Source of the DNA: Weeksellaceae bacterium TAE3-ERU29
Lineage (GTDB): Bacteria > Bacteroidota > Bacteroidia > Flavobacteriales > Weeksellaceae
NCBI GenBank assembly: GCA_019218445.1
Contig: JAHUUM010000011.1
Span: 1-64,000, forward strand
Direction of reading: 5' to 3'
DNA length: 64,000 bases
Part shown: positions 8,723-17,541 of the stretch, in pieces
Layout: each line of letters starts with the position of its first letter
Numbering within the stretch: position 1 is the stretch's first letter
Notes under the pieces: generated by a model
Seen by the model: only the letters and a program-made list of their open reading frames with translations
Told to the model about the DNA's origin: nothing
Database searches by the model: none
Translations under genes and position numbers: made by a program

Positions 8723-8730
8723 CAAATATA
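8723..8730 (-). promoter_or_regulatory. ilv operon promoter, -7 box
   Basis: TATATTTG on the minus strand is an exact match to TAnnTTTG. TTTC stands 19 bases upstream, where TTTG is expected. The predicted start near 8716 gives about 14 bases before the leader-peptide ATG. Apart from this leader, the stretch 8543-9086 holds only hairpins and AT-rich sequence. I see no further gene in 8731-9030. Confidence 0.6.
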
Positions 8731-8970
8731 AGTAAATATAATTAATAAAGAAATTTTTTTAATGCTTTTTTACAAATAATAATGCTTATTTAGTAAATCA
8801 GCATTACTTTTATTAAAAAAATCAGGTTTTATATCTTAAATCCATTTGATAACAAATATTTAAAATTTTCTATAATTCTTTGAATGCTCTTATTTAATAA
8901 GTATTACTCATTTGTTATGCTCTTGTTTTAAAATATATCTAAACTCCTTACTATAACACTATTAATTAAT

Positions 8971-9003
8971 CCTCTTAATAAAGGGCTTATAAATATTAAG
9001 AGG
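8971..9003. other. Hairpin in the glgC-ilv spacer
   Basis: CCTCTTAATA (8971-8980) pairs perfectly with TATTAAGAGG (8994-9003), with ATTAAT on both sides. It follows the glgC terminator and has no strong T tract. It may be a secondary terminator. Confidence 0.4.
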
Positions 9004-9032
9004 ACTATTAATATTTTCATTTTTTTTCATAT

Positions 9033-9073
9033 AAAAAAATAAGGTTAGCATAAAAACTAACCTTATTTTAACT
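9033..9073 (-). terminator. glgC terminator
   Basis: AAAATAAGGTTAG (9036-9048) pairs with CTAACCTTATTTT (9057-9069) around an 8-base loop. On the minus strand it is followed by a T run. It lies 18 bases after the glgC stop. Confidence 0.85.
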
Positions 9074-9086
9074 ACTCAAACTTTAA

Positions 9087-10361
9087 TTATAATTTAAATC
9101 CATTTGGTAAAATAGCTCCTTTTTTTATAACTACAATTCCATCCACTACTTTATATTCGTCTGTTTCTTTATCTTCTAAGCTCGGCGTTCCAAAAATTCT
9201 TACATCATTTCCGATTCTTACATTTTTATCTATAATTGCATTCTTGATATGGCATCTTTTTCCTATTCCCATAGGTGGAATTTTATTTTTTTCATTTTCT
9301 TCCATTTGTTCTAATTCTTCATAATAATCACTTCCCATAATGTAAGTGTTTTCTATTGAAGTCCCTTTACCAATACGAGTTCTAATTCCTACAACTGTGT
9401 TCTCTAATCTACTTGCATGGACGATTGCTCCCTCAGAAAGCACTACTCTTTCTAAAGTAGTTCCTACTACTTTTGCAGGAGGCAACATTCTTGCATGGGT
9501 ATAGATTTGATTACTGTTATCATATAGATTAAAGTTTGGTAAAAGATCTGCTAAGTCTAAGTTTGCTTCATGAAATGATTTTATAGTTCCTATATCTGTC
9601 CAATATCCTTCGAACTGATAACTTTGTACTTTGTGATTTTCTATACTTCCCGGAATAATATGTTTACCAAAGTCCTCTCCGTCATTATCTGCTAATAGTT
9701 TTTTTAATACTTCTTTATTAAATAAATAAATCCCCATAGAAGCTAAATAGTCTTTACCACAAGCATGCATTTTCTCTCCTGTGTCTGAAGCCCAATTTTT
9801 AAGTTCTTTTTCGTCCGGTTTTTCTATAAATGAAGTTATTCTATTCTCTTCATTTGTTTTCATGATTCCGAACCCTGTAGCATCCGAAGCATTTACAGGG
9901 ATTGTTGCTATACTCAATTCAGCCTTGCTTTCTATATGCTTATTTAACATATCCTGATAATCCATTTGGTATAATTGATCTCCGGATAGAATTAACATAT
10001 AATCATAATCTATATTATCGTAATGTTGTAAACTTTGTCTCACTGCATCTGCTGTTCCCTGATACCAATTTGCATTTTCGGCAGTTTGTTCTGCAGCTAA
10101 AATATCTACAAAACCTTTACTGAATAAATCAAAACTAAAACTATTTTTAATATGTTTGTTTAATGAGGCTGAATTAAATTGTGTAAGAACAAATATTTGA
10201 TTTATTCCTGAATTTAAACAATTAGATATGGGAATATCTACTAATCGGAATTTTCCTGCTAAAGGCACTGCCGGTTTAGAACGTTTATCTGTAAGAGGTT
10301 GTAATCTGGTTCCTCTTCCTCCTCCAAGGATTAATGCTAAAATTTTCTTTTTATTTTCCAT
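9087..10361 (-). CDS. glgC: Glucose-1-phosphate adenylyltransferase (ADP-glucose pyrophosphorylase)
   Basis: Makes ADP-glucose from ATP and glucose 1-phosphate, the committed step of bacterial glycogen synthesis. The nucleotidyltransferase signature LGGGRGTRLQPLTDKRSKPA (about 13-32) is intact, followed by PLAGKFRLVDIPISNC. A left-handed beta-helix C-terminal part is expected from about 300 on. The 424-residue length is normal. It follows glgA by 7 bases on the same strand and ends at a clear terminator, so the two form an operon. Confidence 0.94.
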   Translation of the reverse strand: MENKKKILALILGGGRGTRLQPLTDKRSKPAVPLAGKFRLVDIPISNCLNSGINQIFVLTQFNSASLNKHIKNSFSFDLFSKGFVDILAAEQTAENANWYQGTADAVRQSLQHYDNIDYDYMLILSGDQLYQMDYQDMLNKHIESKAELSIATIPVNASDATGFGIMKTNEENRITSFIEKPDEKELKNWASDTGEKMHACGKDYLASMGIYLFNKEVLKKLLADNDGEDFGKHIIPGSIENHKVQSYQFEGYWTDIGTIKSFHEANLDLADLLPNFNLYDNSNQIYTHARMLPPAKVVGTTLERVVLSEGAIVHASRLENTVVGIRTRIGKGTSIENTYIMGSDYYEELEQMEENEKNKIPPMGIGKRCHIKNAIIDKNVRIGNDVRIFGTPSLEDKETDEYKVVDGIVVIKKGAILPNGFKL

Positions 10362-10368
10362 AACTTAT

Positions 10369-11781
10369 CTATTTTAAACTTCTATATAGTTTTAAATATT
10401 CTTCTGCAGATTTTTCCCAAGAAAAATCGAGTTTCATATTATCTTTTATTATTTTATTTATTCGTTTTTTATCTGCTTTTAATTTTATAGCTCTATAAAT
10501 TGCATGTAAGATATCATCACTGGTAAGATTTATAAATCTTATTCCATTTCCGCCTTCATCTTCAAAATCTATTACTGAATCTAATAAACCTCCAACTGTT
10601 CTTACTATTGGTAATCCTCCATATCTAAAAGTATAAAATTGATTTAATCCGCATGGCTCGAATCTAGAAGGCATAATCATAAAGTCTGCTCCGGCATAAG
10701 CTAATCTCGCCAATACCTCATCATAACCTATGAAATAATTAAATCTTTCATCTAAATAAGCTTTCATTTGTTTTACTCCATCACTCAAAAACATATCTCC
10801 ACTACCTATCACTAAGAAATTAGCTTTAAAATCTGCTATATTTATTGCTTTCCAAATAGCGTCTGAAAGTACATCTACTCCTTTTTGGTCTACAAATCTA
10901 CCAATAAAAGCAATTAATGGTAGTTTCTCATCAAAACCGAAACGTTCACAAAGGACTTTTTTATTTTCACTCTTTCCTTTAATCGCATTTCTTGCTGTAT
11001 AATTAAAAACAATGTTCGGATCTGTTTCCGGATTCCATTCTTCATTGTCTATACCATTTAATATTCCGGAACATTTAGCCCATTCTTGCCTAAATAAAGG
11101 AGCTAAACTAGAATCTCCATTCATAAGCTCTTGCATATACTGCTGAGAAACTGTATTAACTTTCCAAGCACATTTTACAGCAGATGCCATTGCATTTACA
11201 CAATTATCCCACACTAAGAGAGGTGTTTGCCAAGTGTCAAACCAAGGGAAACAATTAGGAATATCCCAAGACATTTGACCTTGATATTTACCATTGTGTA
11301 TTGTAAACACGGATGGAATTTCTCTAAATTTTGGGTATTGATGAGCATATTTCATAAAAAACGGTACAAACCCTGTATGATAATCATGACAATGAATAAT
11401 ATCCGGCATTTCCTCCCATTGATGGATCCAATTTAAAGCGGCTATTTGGAAAGCTGTGAAATAATAACTATCATCAGCATACCCATAAACTTCATTCCTA
11501 TGAGAAAAACCTTCTATCTCTACTAAATAAAGATTATATCCAAAATCTAATGTTTTCCAAATTTTAACTTCTAAATTATCCTTCCTAAAAGGAAGATAAG
11601 CTACATGATCTAATTCTTTATTTATATTTTTTACCTTTTCGTTATAAACATAAGGCATAACGACTTTGGATTCTACTCCCTCTATTTTATCTAAATATTT
11701 AGGAAGAGCTCCCACTACGTCCCCTAATCCTCCGACTTTTGCTATAGGGTAGCACTCTGATGATAAATGTATGATATGCAT
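10369..11781 (-). CDS. glgA: Glycogen synthase (ADP-glucose type, GT5)
   Basis: Transfers glucose from ADP-glucose to the growing alpha-1,4-glucan. The N-terminal ADP-glucose binding motif is intact in CYPIAKVGGLGDVVGALPK (from residue 10). The C-terminal half has the GT-B features GRFVDQKGVD and PSRFEPCGLNQFYTFRYG. Length is 470 residues. It is first in the glgA-glgC pair. No branching enzyme or phosphorylase gene is in the window. The adjacent SusC/SusD genes share the strand but are separated by a terminator. Confidence 0.93.
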   Translation of the reverse strand: MHIIHLSSECYPIAKVGGLGDVVGALPKYLDKIEGVESKVVMPYVYNEKVKNINKELDHVAYLPFRKDNLEVKIWKTLDFGYNLYLVEIEGFSHRNEVYGYADDSYYFTAFQIAALNWIHQWEEMPDIIHCHDYHTGFVPFFMKYAHQYPKFREIPSVFTIHNGKYQGQMSWDIPNCFPWFDTWQTPLLVWDNCVNAMASAVKCAWKVNTVSQQYMQELMNGDSSLAPLFRQEWAKCSGILNGIDNEEWNPETDPNIVFNYTARNAIKGKSENKKVLCERFGFDEKLPLIAFIGRFVDQKGVDVLSDAIWKAINIADFKANFLVIGSGDMFLSDGVKQMKAYLDERFNYFIGYDEVLARLAYAGADFMIMPSRFEPCGLNQFYTFRYGGLPIVRTVGGLLDSVIDFEDEGGNGIRFINLTSDDILHAIYRAIKLKADKKRINKIIKDNMKLDFSWEKSAEEYLKLYRSLK

Positions 11782-11942
11782 GGCTATTATTTTCCTATAA
11801 ATTTAGGAAAAAAATCAATATAAATCAATGATTATATTAAATATTTTTTAAAAATCAAATAAATCATCTTTTGACTATTAAAAGGTTAGCTCTTTATGAT
11901 CGATTTGTGATGTTTTTATTCTTTTGATTGTTGCTATGTACA

Positions 11943-11973
11943 AAAAAACCGTTCCAAATTGGAACGGTTTTTT
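11943..11973 (-). terminator. susD-like gene terminator
   Basis: AAAAAACCGTTCC pairs with GGAACGGTTTTTT around AAATT. It is 30 bases after the SusD-like stop, is symmetric, and would also work in the plus direction. Confidence 0.88.
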
Positions 11974-12003
11974 AATAAATATTAAACTAACTTTTAAAGA
12001 AAT

Positions 12004-13434
12004 TTAATTAGGATTTTGATCTCCTGCATTAATATTATTATTAGAGTTTATTTCATCTTCAGGTATTTGAAATAAAAAGCTAGGACTATCCATTGATAAA
12101 TTCAAACGAGCAGATTCTAAATGATTTGTACCATCATAATCTCGTGTTATTCCTTTTTTAAGACGTTTTAAATCAAACCAATGTACTCCCTCTCCCCACA
12201 TTTCTATTCTTTTCTGAGTAATTATTTCCTCTATAAGGTCATTACCTGTATTTTGTGACATTTGATAATTAGGGTCTCTTTTACTTACTATATTATAAAG
12301 AACTTGAGCTGCATCTCCATTATTAAGCCTAGCTTTTGCCTCTGCAGAAACAAAATACATCTCAGATATTCTCATGTAAATATAATCTCCTTCGAAACCT
12401 CCCGGATCTTTAAATTTTAAACTTTTATAAGGAACATCTGAACTTGCATCAGCAAAAGCTTTTTTTCTATAATCCGTATCAGATATCTTCTCATATAATC
12501 TTTTGTTCATTAGTTTATAAACAGCCAACGCTCCAGCATAACCAGATCCACCATTATCAAAATGAGAAAAGAAAGAAGCATATGATGTTGATGTTTCAGA
12601 TGTTATATCAGCTCCCCAAATACATTCTGTATTAGATATATTTGAAAATCCACTTAACCATTCTGTTTCATCCATTAAGTTATACTTTCCAATTAATTCA
12701 TCAGCAGACTGAGCAGCTAATTGATAGTCTCCCATTTCCAAATATACATTTGCTAGTAAATAAGTTACTACATCTTCATTTACTTTCTCTTTTGTGTTTC
12801 TTTGGTAACCGTTTAAAAGGCTTTTAGCTTTCTTTAAATCTGAAAGTATTACTTCGTAGACTTCTTTATTAGTACTTCTAGGATTTCCTTCTTTGCTATC
12901 ATCTAAATATATAGGTATAGATTTATCATTTTCATGACCTACATAAGTCGGTCCAAATATTCTAGCTAAATTAAAATAAGAAAATGCTCTATAAAAATAA
13001 GCTTGCCCTAATAGGTTTTTTGATGCATTGTCTGAATCATCTATACTTAATATTATAGAGTTTGCTTGACCTGCCTGAGTATAATAAGTATTCCAAAGTA
13101 TTTTACTACGACTATTAGTGGTAGTTCTCCCCAGATAGTTATAAAAATACCCCATCCAGTGAAATTTATACATAGCAATATCCTCTCCCATTATATCTAA
13201 AGCTGAGATTACTCCTTTATGTCCATAGTCAACATGAGAAGAAACCCCTCCTATTCCAAAGCTTCTAAATGAGGCGAAAATACCATCAATTACACCATTA
13301 GTCGCTATAGGACTACTTGTTACTTGTTCTTTAGTTAATATATTCTTACCTTCTACATCAAGAAAATCATCAGAACACCCTGTAAAAAGGGTTCCAGCGA
13401 ACAATATTGATGTTAAATATTTATTTATTTTCAT
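12004..13434 (-). CDS. SusD/RagB family nutrient-binding outer-membrane lipoprotein
   Basis: A surface lipoprotein that caps a SusC transporter and binds glycan or peptide substrate. The signal peptide ends in a lipobox at Cys20 (TLFTGC, then SDD). SusD features include the helical TPR-like body (LLGQAYFYRAFSYFNLARIFG at about 141) and the C-terminal signature QKRIEMWGEGVHWFDLKR. Length is 476 residues. It follows the SusC gene by 11 bases. The substrate cannot be told from sequence. Adjacent glycogen genes and a distant alpha-amylase make an alpha-glucan possible. Confidence 0.9.
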   Translation of the reverse strand: MKINKYLTSILFAGTLFTGCSDDFLDVEGKNILTKEQVTSSPIATNGVIDGIFASFRSFGIGGVSSHVDYGHKGVISALDIMGEDIAMYKFHWMGYFYNYLGRTTTNSRSKILWNTYYTQAGQANSIILSIDDSDNASKNLLGQAYFYRAFSYFNLARIFGPTYVGHENDKSIPIYLDDSKEGNPRSTNKEVYEVILSDLKKAKSLLNGYQRNTKEKVNEDVVTYLLANVYLEMGDYQLAAQSADELIGKYNLMDETEWLSGFSNISNTECIWGADITSETSTSYASFFSHFDNGGSGYAGALAVYKLMNKRLYEKISDTDYRKKAFADASSDVPYKSLKFKDPGGFEGDYIYMRISEMYFVSAEAKARLNNGDAAQVLYNIVSKRDPNYQMSQNTGNDLIEEIITQKRIEMWGEGVHWFDLKRLKKGITRDYDGTNHLESARLNLSMDSPSFLFQIPEDEINSNNNINAGDQNPN

Positions 13435-13445
13435 GATTTATTTTT

Positions 13446-16400
13446 TTAAAATTTAACATTTACACCTACTGAAATAGTTCTCATTAAGCCGTACTTGTTG
13501 CTAGAAAGCCCTGTTGTACTTAGTCTCGGATCATACCCTTTTCTTTTAGACCATAAATAAAGATTTGATCCTGTTACATAAAACTTCATGTATTCTAAAC
13601 CAGCTGACTTAATAATACTTTCCGGTAATTCATATCCTAAATTTACATTTTGGATATTTAAATAAGATGCATCTACTAAGAAAAAGTCTGAAGTCCCATT
13701 TTGATAGTTATTATCTGTATCAAATCTTGGTAACTCTGCATTTTTATTATTTGGAGTCCAGCTTTTCCAGAAGTCTTTATGTAAGTTATTACCCGGATTC
13801 CCTGCAGGAGAAAGCAAATCAGAATAAGTACCATCATAACCGTATCCTCCTATTTGATAAGCTAAATCTACACCCAAGGTAAACCCTTTATATCTTAAAG
13901 ATGTACCAAATCCTCCATAGAAATCAGGTATTGCTGATTTATCTGTATAATACTTAGTAGCCTTAGAGTAATCAGTTGTTTCTACTATTTTACCTGTTGG
14001 TTTCTTAGTTGTTGAATCTATTTCATCCATTAGCCATAAAGCATTCCCATCTTTATCATAACCGACATATTTTCTTAAAAAATAATCGTAAATAGACTTA
14101 CCTTCCGTATATCTAAAAGTTCCATAATCAATAAACTCTTGATTAAGTTTTGTTACCTTATTATCAAAGTGAGTTATATTAAAATTAATATTCCAATCAA
14201 AATTTGTAGATCTTATCGGCTGTCCAGATATAGAAACTTCATATCCTTTATTCTCCATAGCTCCCACATTTTCAGGAACAAAAGAAAACCCTGTAGATGG
14301 AGTAATTGGCTTGTTTAATAATAAATCATCCACTTTTCTTTCAAAATATTCAGCCTCAAAAGATAATCTATTGTCAAATAAAGCGAACTCTACTCCGGCA
14401 TTTATATTAGTAGAAGTTTCCCAAGTAGCTTTTTTACCAGCTCCTAATATTACAAACTTAGTTCCTACCCCATTTGCATTAACAATCTCATATTGATCAG
14501 CATAAGGCATATAATTTCTTTCTAATCCCCATGGTTGATTAGATAAGGCATTTTGAACGTCTATAGGATAAAGTAAATTATCGTTTCCTTGTTTACCAAA
14601 ACTAGCTTTTAATTTAAACTGATCTAACCATGTAGCATTCTCTAAAAAGATTTCTTTAGCTATATTCCAAGCTGCTCCGGCTCCATAAAAATTACCCCAT
14701 CGAGCATCCGGGTGGAATATAGAACTTCCGTCTCTTCTAAAGCTACCATTAAAAAAGTAACGATTAGCATAAGAATAATTGATTCTTGACAGGTATCCCT
14801 CTACTTTATAATCATTCTCAGCCCCATTTACATAACTGGTTTGTACAGCATTATTTAATACAGGTAAATCATCTATAGCCACTTGTGTTTTCTGAGCTCT
14901 AAATCTTTTTAAATTAAAAGATGTACTCTCATGTCCTACTAATATTGATAAGGAATGATCTCCTATATTTTTATCGTAAGATAATAATTGTTGATTTGTA
15001 AATGTAAATCCTCTATTAGCATAAGTAGTTATTCTCCCCCCTACTTCTTGTGCATCTCCTAACAATGGAGTAGCGAAACGAGTAACATTACCTGAGTATA
15101 AATCTATAGATAAATTATATTTGAAGTTGAAATCTTTAAAGAAATCATAGCTTACATAAGCTCTACCATTTACATTATCATATACATTATTACTCACATC
15201 CAAAGCAGATGTCCCTACAGGGTTCTGTGTAGCTCCGTAGCCTCTAATACCGTAAAAATCATCTTTATCTGTACCAGGATCAAATTGCTTATTACCTTTA
15301 GAGTCCAATACTAGGTTACCTTTTCTATCTCTTCCGTAAATAGGATATATAGGCGCAATATTCCTCGCCCAAGAAAATAGGTTACTATAAGCATTTGATG
15401 ATTTTCCTGATAATGGACTATCTTGATCAGTCCTTGCGTAGCTTAAATCCACTCCAAATCCAAGATCTTTAGAAGCATAGAAATCAGTACTTAATCTTGC
15501 CGTATATCTTCTAAATCCAGAATTTAACGCATATCCTTTATCATCCAAATATGATAATGAGAAATAAGATCTACTAAAATCAGACCCAGCATTTCCACTT
15601 AAAAAATATTCTTGTCTCATACTAGGTTTAAAAAATGCTTTTCCCCAATCATCTTGATAAAGTAATTTAGCATTAGAATTAACCTTTCCTGTAACAGGGT
15701 CTATTAATTTATCATCATCTACATCATATACATTATAACCTAAATTATTAATCAATGTTTTTTGAGCATAAGCCGTCGCCTGGTCATCTGTCTCTCCACG
15801 AGCTATCCTTGCCATTTTAAGCCCCTGATAGTAAGCTTCATAATACTCTGCCGGATTAGTCATTATATCATACTCAGGTACTGCTCTATCATTAAATCCT
15901 GTTTTAACATCTAAATTAAAACTTAATCCTCTTTTACCTTTCTTTGTAGTAATAAGAACGACTCCATTAGCCCCTCTATGCCCGTATAAAGCATTAGCTG
16001 AGGCATCTTTCAAAAATGTTATAGACTCTATATCCTGAGATGGAATAGAACTAATATTCCCATTAAAAGGCACTCCATTAACTACATATAAAGGATCACT
16101 TGAAGCGTTTATAGATCCAATTCCTCTAAATCTTATGGTTGGAGCATCCCCTGGCTGACCTGTACTATTGATTACCTGAACCCCTGCTACCTTACCAGTC
16201 AATCCTTGCATAACATCTGCAGATTGAACATTTTGAAGTGCTTCGCTATCTAATACAGAAACAGAACCTGCTATTTCATCTTTAGATTGAGTCCCATAAG
16301 CTACAGCAACAACATCTTGAAGCCTTACAGCTCCTTGCCCCTTTAATAATTTTATATCGTAATTAACCGCCTCTCCAACAGTAACGCTCTTAGTATCGAA

Positions 16401-16631
16401 TCCAATAAATTCAACACTAATAGTATCTCCCGGTTTTGCTTGTATGGTATAATTACCATCTCCATCTGTATAAACTCCTGATTCTTGTCCTTCTACATAG
16501 ACATAAGCGTCTTGTACAGGATAATCATTAGAGTCTAACACTTTTCCCGTAATAGGTTTTTGCTGTCCAAATGCGTACATTGAAAAACAGAGTAAACCAA
16601 TACTAAACAGTTTTGTGAAATTTTTCCTCAT
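13446..16631 (-). CDS. SusC/RagA family TonB-linked outer-membrane transporter
   Basis: TonB-dependent transporter of 1061 residues that imports substrate with the SusD-like lipoprotein downstream. In order: signal peptide ending near FGQ (residue 23), a carboxypeptidase-like regulatory domain (about 27-95, PITGKVLDSNDYPVQDAYV), the plug domain (about 115-225, including LYVVNGVPF and the hallmark RGANGVVLITTKKGK), then a 22-strand barrel to the terminal residues VGVNVKF. No sigma or anti-sigma gene lies beside it. Confidence 0.93.
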   Translation of the reverse strand: MRKNFTKLFSIGLLCFSMYAFGQQKPITGKVLDSNDYPVQDAYVYVEGQESGVYTDGDGNYTIQAKPGDTISVEFIGFDTKSVTVGEAVNYDIKLLKGQGAVRLQDVVAVAYGTQSKDEIAGSVSVLDSEALQNVQSADVMQGLTGKVAGVQVINSTGQPGDAPTIRFRGIGSINASSDPLYVVNGVPFNGNISSIPSQDIESITFLKDASANALYGHRGANGVVLITTKKGKRGLSFNLDVKTGFNDRAVPEYDIMTNPAEYYEAYYQGLKMARIARGETDDQATAYAQKTLINNLGYNVYDVDDDKLIDPVTGKVNSNAKLLYQDDWGKAFFKPSMRQEYFLSGNAGSDFSRSYFSLSYLDDKGYALNSGFRRYTARLSTDFYASKDLGFGVDLSYARTDQDSPLSGKSSNAYSNLFSWARNIAPIYPIYGRDRKGNLVLDSKGNKQFDPGTDKDDFYGIRGYGATQNPVGTSALDVSNNVYDNVNGRAYVSYDFFKDFNFKYNLSIDLYSGNVTRFATPLLGDAQEVGGRITTYANRGFTFTNQQLLSYDKNIGDHSLSILVGHESTSFNLKRFRAQKTQVAIDDLPVLNNAVQTSYVNGAENDYKVEGYLSRINYSYANRYFFNGSFRRDGSSIFHPDARWGNFYGAGAAWNIAKEIFLENATWLDQFKLKASFGKQGNDNLLYPIDVQNALSNQPWGLERNYMPYADQYEIVNANGVGTKFVILGAGKKATWETSTNINAGVEFALFDNRLSFEAEYFERKVDDLLLNKPITPSTGFSFVPENVGAMENKGYEVSISGQPIRSTNFDWNINFNITHFDNKVTKLNQEFIDYGTFRYTEGKSIYDYFLRKYVGYDKDGNALWLMDEIDSTTKKPTGKIVETTDYSKATKYYTDKSAIPDFYGGFGTSLRYKGFTLGVDLAYQIGGYGYDGTYSDLLSPAGNPGNNLHKDFWKSWTPNNKNAELPRFDTDNNYQNGTSDFFLVDASYLNIQNVNLGYELPESIIKSAGLEYMKFYVTGSNLYLWSKRKGYDPRLSTTGLSSNKYGLMRTISVGVNVKF

Positions 16632-16969
16632 GTGTTATTATTATGTTTGAGTCGCTAAATTAATATTATTTTAGTAAAAAACAAACAATTGTATAAATAA
16701 GCTATTTTTATTTTAACTACAATTATTAAATAAAGCTCAAATATTATATCTATTTATTAAATACATAATAAAAATAGCATTCTTTAATAACTTTATTCTA
16801 AAAACGACACTCTACAATTCAATTATTTATAATTATTACAAATTAGAACTTTAACACAATGCACTTTAGATACATTGTTAATAATTAATAAAATTCTATT
16901 CTAAAACAAAAAATTCTATTAAGAAATTAATCTTAATAGAATTTCCAATTAAATAAGTAATATTAAATT
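16632..16969. other. AT-rich region upstream of susC
   Basis: 338 bases without a gene. A possible minus-strand promoter for the SusC gene is TTTG (16685-16682) with TAATTTAG (16662-16655) about 19 bases on, a near match to the consensus. The far end holds the terminator of the thioredoxin-like gene. I see nothing else. Confidence 0.35.
16905..16944 (-). terminator. Terminator of the nitroreductase-symporter-thioredoxin operon
   Basis: AAATTCTATTAAGA (16911-16924) pairs perfectly with TCTTAATAGAATTT (16931-16944). A T-rich tail follows on the minus strand. It is 26 bases after the stop of the thioredoxin-like gene. Confidence 0.85.
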
Positions 16970-17539
16970 CTAATTTATTAATAGATTTAACAATTCTTCT
17001 ATTATAGCATTTCCTTTATCTTTATTATATTCTTTTTGTAAGGCTACTACAAACTCATCATGGTCTATTTTATTAGACTTATAATCTTTTAAAATATCAG
17101 CTGCCCATTCCGGTCTAGGTCCCCATTTAAATAATTCCTCTTTGGTTTCTTTATCTACTCCTACTATAATAGGTATAGATTTTCCTCCGTTTGTTAAATA
17201 GTTTTCAATTAAATCATTGCTGTCTCTAAGAACTATTCTGGAAGTTAATTTATCACTTTCTGAAACCATATTCTCTACAACAGGCAAGATTTGGGAGGCA
17301 TCTCCACACCAACCTTCTGTTATTTCTACTAAAATTATTTCTCTGTCTAATTTAGCAAGCTTTTCTTTCTGAGCATCGCTCAGTTCTATCTTTTTTAATA
17401 AACGCTCTATTCTTGTTAAATTAAGCGGATAATATTGATAAGTATCTTTTTCCTTATCTCCGTTTTCTATGACATCTTTAATATGAGCTAAATATTGCTC
17501 CCAAGACAAACTGCCTTCTAAATACTTTTCTAAATTCAT
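16970..17539 (-). CDS. Thioredoxin-fold family protein
   Basis: A 189-residue cytoplasmic protein with a thioredoxin-like core (about 70-150). The usual CxxC is replaced by WCGDA, so only one of the two redox cysteines remains. This is typical of the TlpA/Thioredoxin_9-like group, whose activity is mostly untested. The cis-Pro region is KSIPIIV. It is the last of three minus-strand genes and starts 2 bases after the symporter stop, so it is translationally linked to it. The substrate is unknown. Confidence 0.75.
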   Translation of the reverse strand: MNLEKYLEGSLSWEQYLAHIKDVIENGDKEKDTYQYYPLNLTRIERLLKKIELSDAQKEKLAKLDREIILVEITEGWCGDASQILPVVENMVSESDKLTSRIVLRDSNDLIENYLTNGGKSIPIIVGVDKETKEELFKWGPRPEWAADILKDYKSNKIDHDEFVVALQKEYNKDKGNAIIEELLNLLIN

Positions 17540-17541
17540 CT

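Noticed and set aside
8832-8860. Match to the glgC 3' end (AAATCCATTTG) in the glgC-ilv spacer, as if a duplicated glgC tail
   Set aside because: Only about ten bases agree and no further coding similarity follows. Chance in AT-rich DNA is likely.
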